The notes under the pieces are model-generated. The model was not told the DNA's origin. It ran no database searches and was given only the letters and a program-made list of their open reading frames with translations. Source: Tremella fuciformis (lineage: Eukaryota; Basidiomycota; Tremellomycetes; Tremellales; Tremellaceae). Taken from it: a stretch of 64,000 nucleotides of DNA. The stretch covers positions 372,001-436,000 of the forward strand of contig CP136498.1 in the NCBI GenBank assembly GCA_032768795.1, in the 5' to 3' direction. Positions within the stretch are counted from its first letter, which is position 1. Each line of letters begins with the position of its first letter. A program made the position numbers and the translations under genes. Below are positions 63,585 through 64,000 of this stretch, in pieces.

Positions 63585-64000
63585 CTATGAACTATTGGCG
63601 GGAGAAGCAGGCTCGGTGCGCTCCGAGATGGTGCTCATATGGCTCCTGTCTGCGTGGTACCTCTGGGCTTTTGCCAGCTGAGCTCGGAGTGTGGCGCACT
63701 CCAGTCTGCGATTCTTGCCAGATCGAATGAGAGCCGCTTCCGCCTGTCCCAAACGCTCTCGCATGCTCTCCAGCTCGTTCTCAGAGTCGAAAAGGCGGGC
63801 TTTGAGGACCAGGATCTGGCGGCGAAGCTCATCATTGGCACCGGCAAGCGATTCGCCCGCGAGCCCAACCGACTCGACTGTCACTTCTTGGCTCCCGATG
63901 CCCACATCATCATTCCCCCTCTTGTGGGTCTGTACGGGGCCCGAGACTATTCGGTCAGCGTTTTTTCACAGGAATCCGATCCGAGATGATAGCTCACCGG
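63585..64000 (-). CDS. C-terminal part of a coiled-coil protein, continues past the window
   Basis: Last exon about 63946-63585, preceded by a 51-bp intron at 63947-63997 (GTGAGC donor, CGCTGAC branch, ATAG acceptor); the exon before it begins at the window edge. The segment ANDELRRQILVLKARLFDSENELESMRERLGQAEAAL-like region (about 63840-63720) is a heptad-patterned coiled coil, followed by a Ser-rich tail. The leucine spacing could belong to a bZIP or another coiled-coil protein; the basic region, if any, lies outside. Confidence 0.5.

Noticed and set aside
1..64000. tRNA or rRNA genes
   Set aside because: None recognised by eye on either strand; a covariance-model search would be needed to exclude them.

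Overview
The window is a transposon-dense region of a fungal genome, most likely a basidiomycete. The evidence is short introns (about 35-80 bp, GTRNGT-type donors, CTNAY-type branch points), Fot1/pogo and chromodomain Ty3 elements, a Zn2Cys6-type protein, and telomere-like TTAGGGG strings. The species is not identifiable from this. More than half of the 64 kb is mobile DNA, much of it nested and datable by target-site duplications (TSDs).

Left part (1-33 kb). A host gene (150-2561, minus, three exons) encodes a protein with a PD-(D/E)XK-like signature. A pogo/Fot1 DNA transposon (2610-20581, TA TSD) sits 47 bp upstream of its ATG. Its DDD transposase is split by a 14.2-kb Ty3/gypsy composite (6032-20203, TSD TCGAG) of form LTR-internal-LTR-internal-LTR; one internal unit carries a 2.09-kb tandem duplication. 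A second Ty3 family (20952-29499) has gag, pol and, downstream of pol on the opposite strand, a three-exon gene with a zinc-cluster motif. It abuts a decayed third Ty3 element (29500-32453), which is itself split by a solo LTR.

Middle (33-48.5 kb). The first complete nuclease-like/kinase-like gene (33903-36434) is followed by a 463-bp miniature LTR element (37120-37582, TSD CCAAG), a satellite-like repeat block (40.6-42.0 kb), and a 4.6-kb element with terminal inverted repeats (42120-46735). The last has telomere-like ends, one multi-exon gene of unknown function, and an extreme density of GCTGAC/GTCAGC. It abuts a truncated Ty1/copia gag.

Right part (48.5-64 kb). Two paralogues of the nuclease-like/kinase-like gene follow: 48702-51391 (minus, open) and 54045-56469 (plus, degraded, bracketed by two solo LTRs in opposite orientation). 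Then come an unrecognised multi-exon gene (59018-61242), a Zn2Cys6-type gene (61699-62543, minus), and the 3' end of a coiled-coil gene running off the right edge.

Two themes stand out. (1) Four host-type genes share an ExK-Q domain typical of restriction-endonuclease-like folds; three of them continue through a Gly-rich linker into a compact HGDxxxxN kinase-like domain. This resembles, but is not proven to be, the Crinkler-like effector/conflict architecture. (2) Three independent LTR families, including the miniature one, have primer-binding sites complementary to their own LTR about 25-35 bp downstream of a TATA box, as expected for Tf1-type self-priming.
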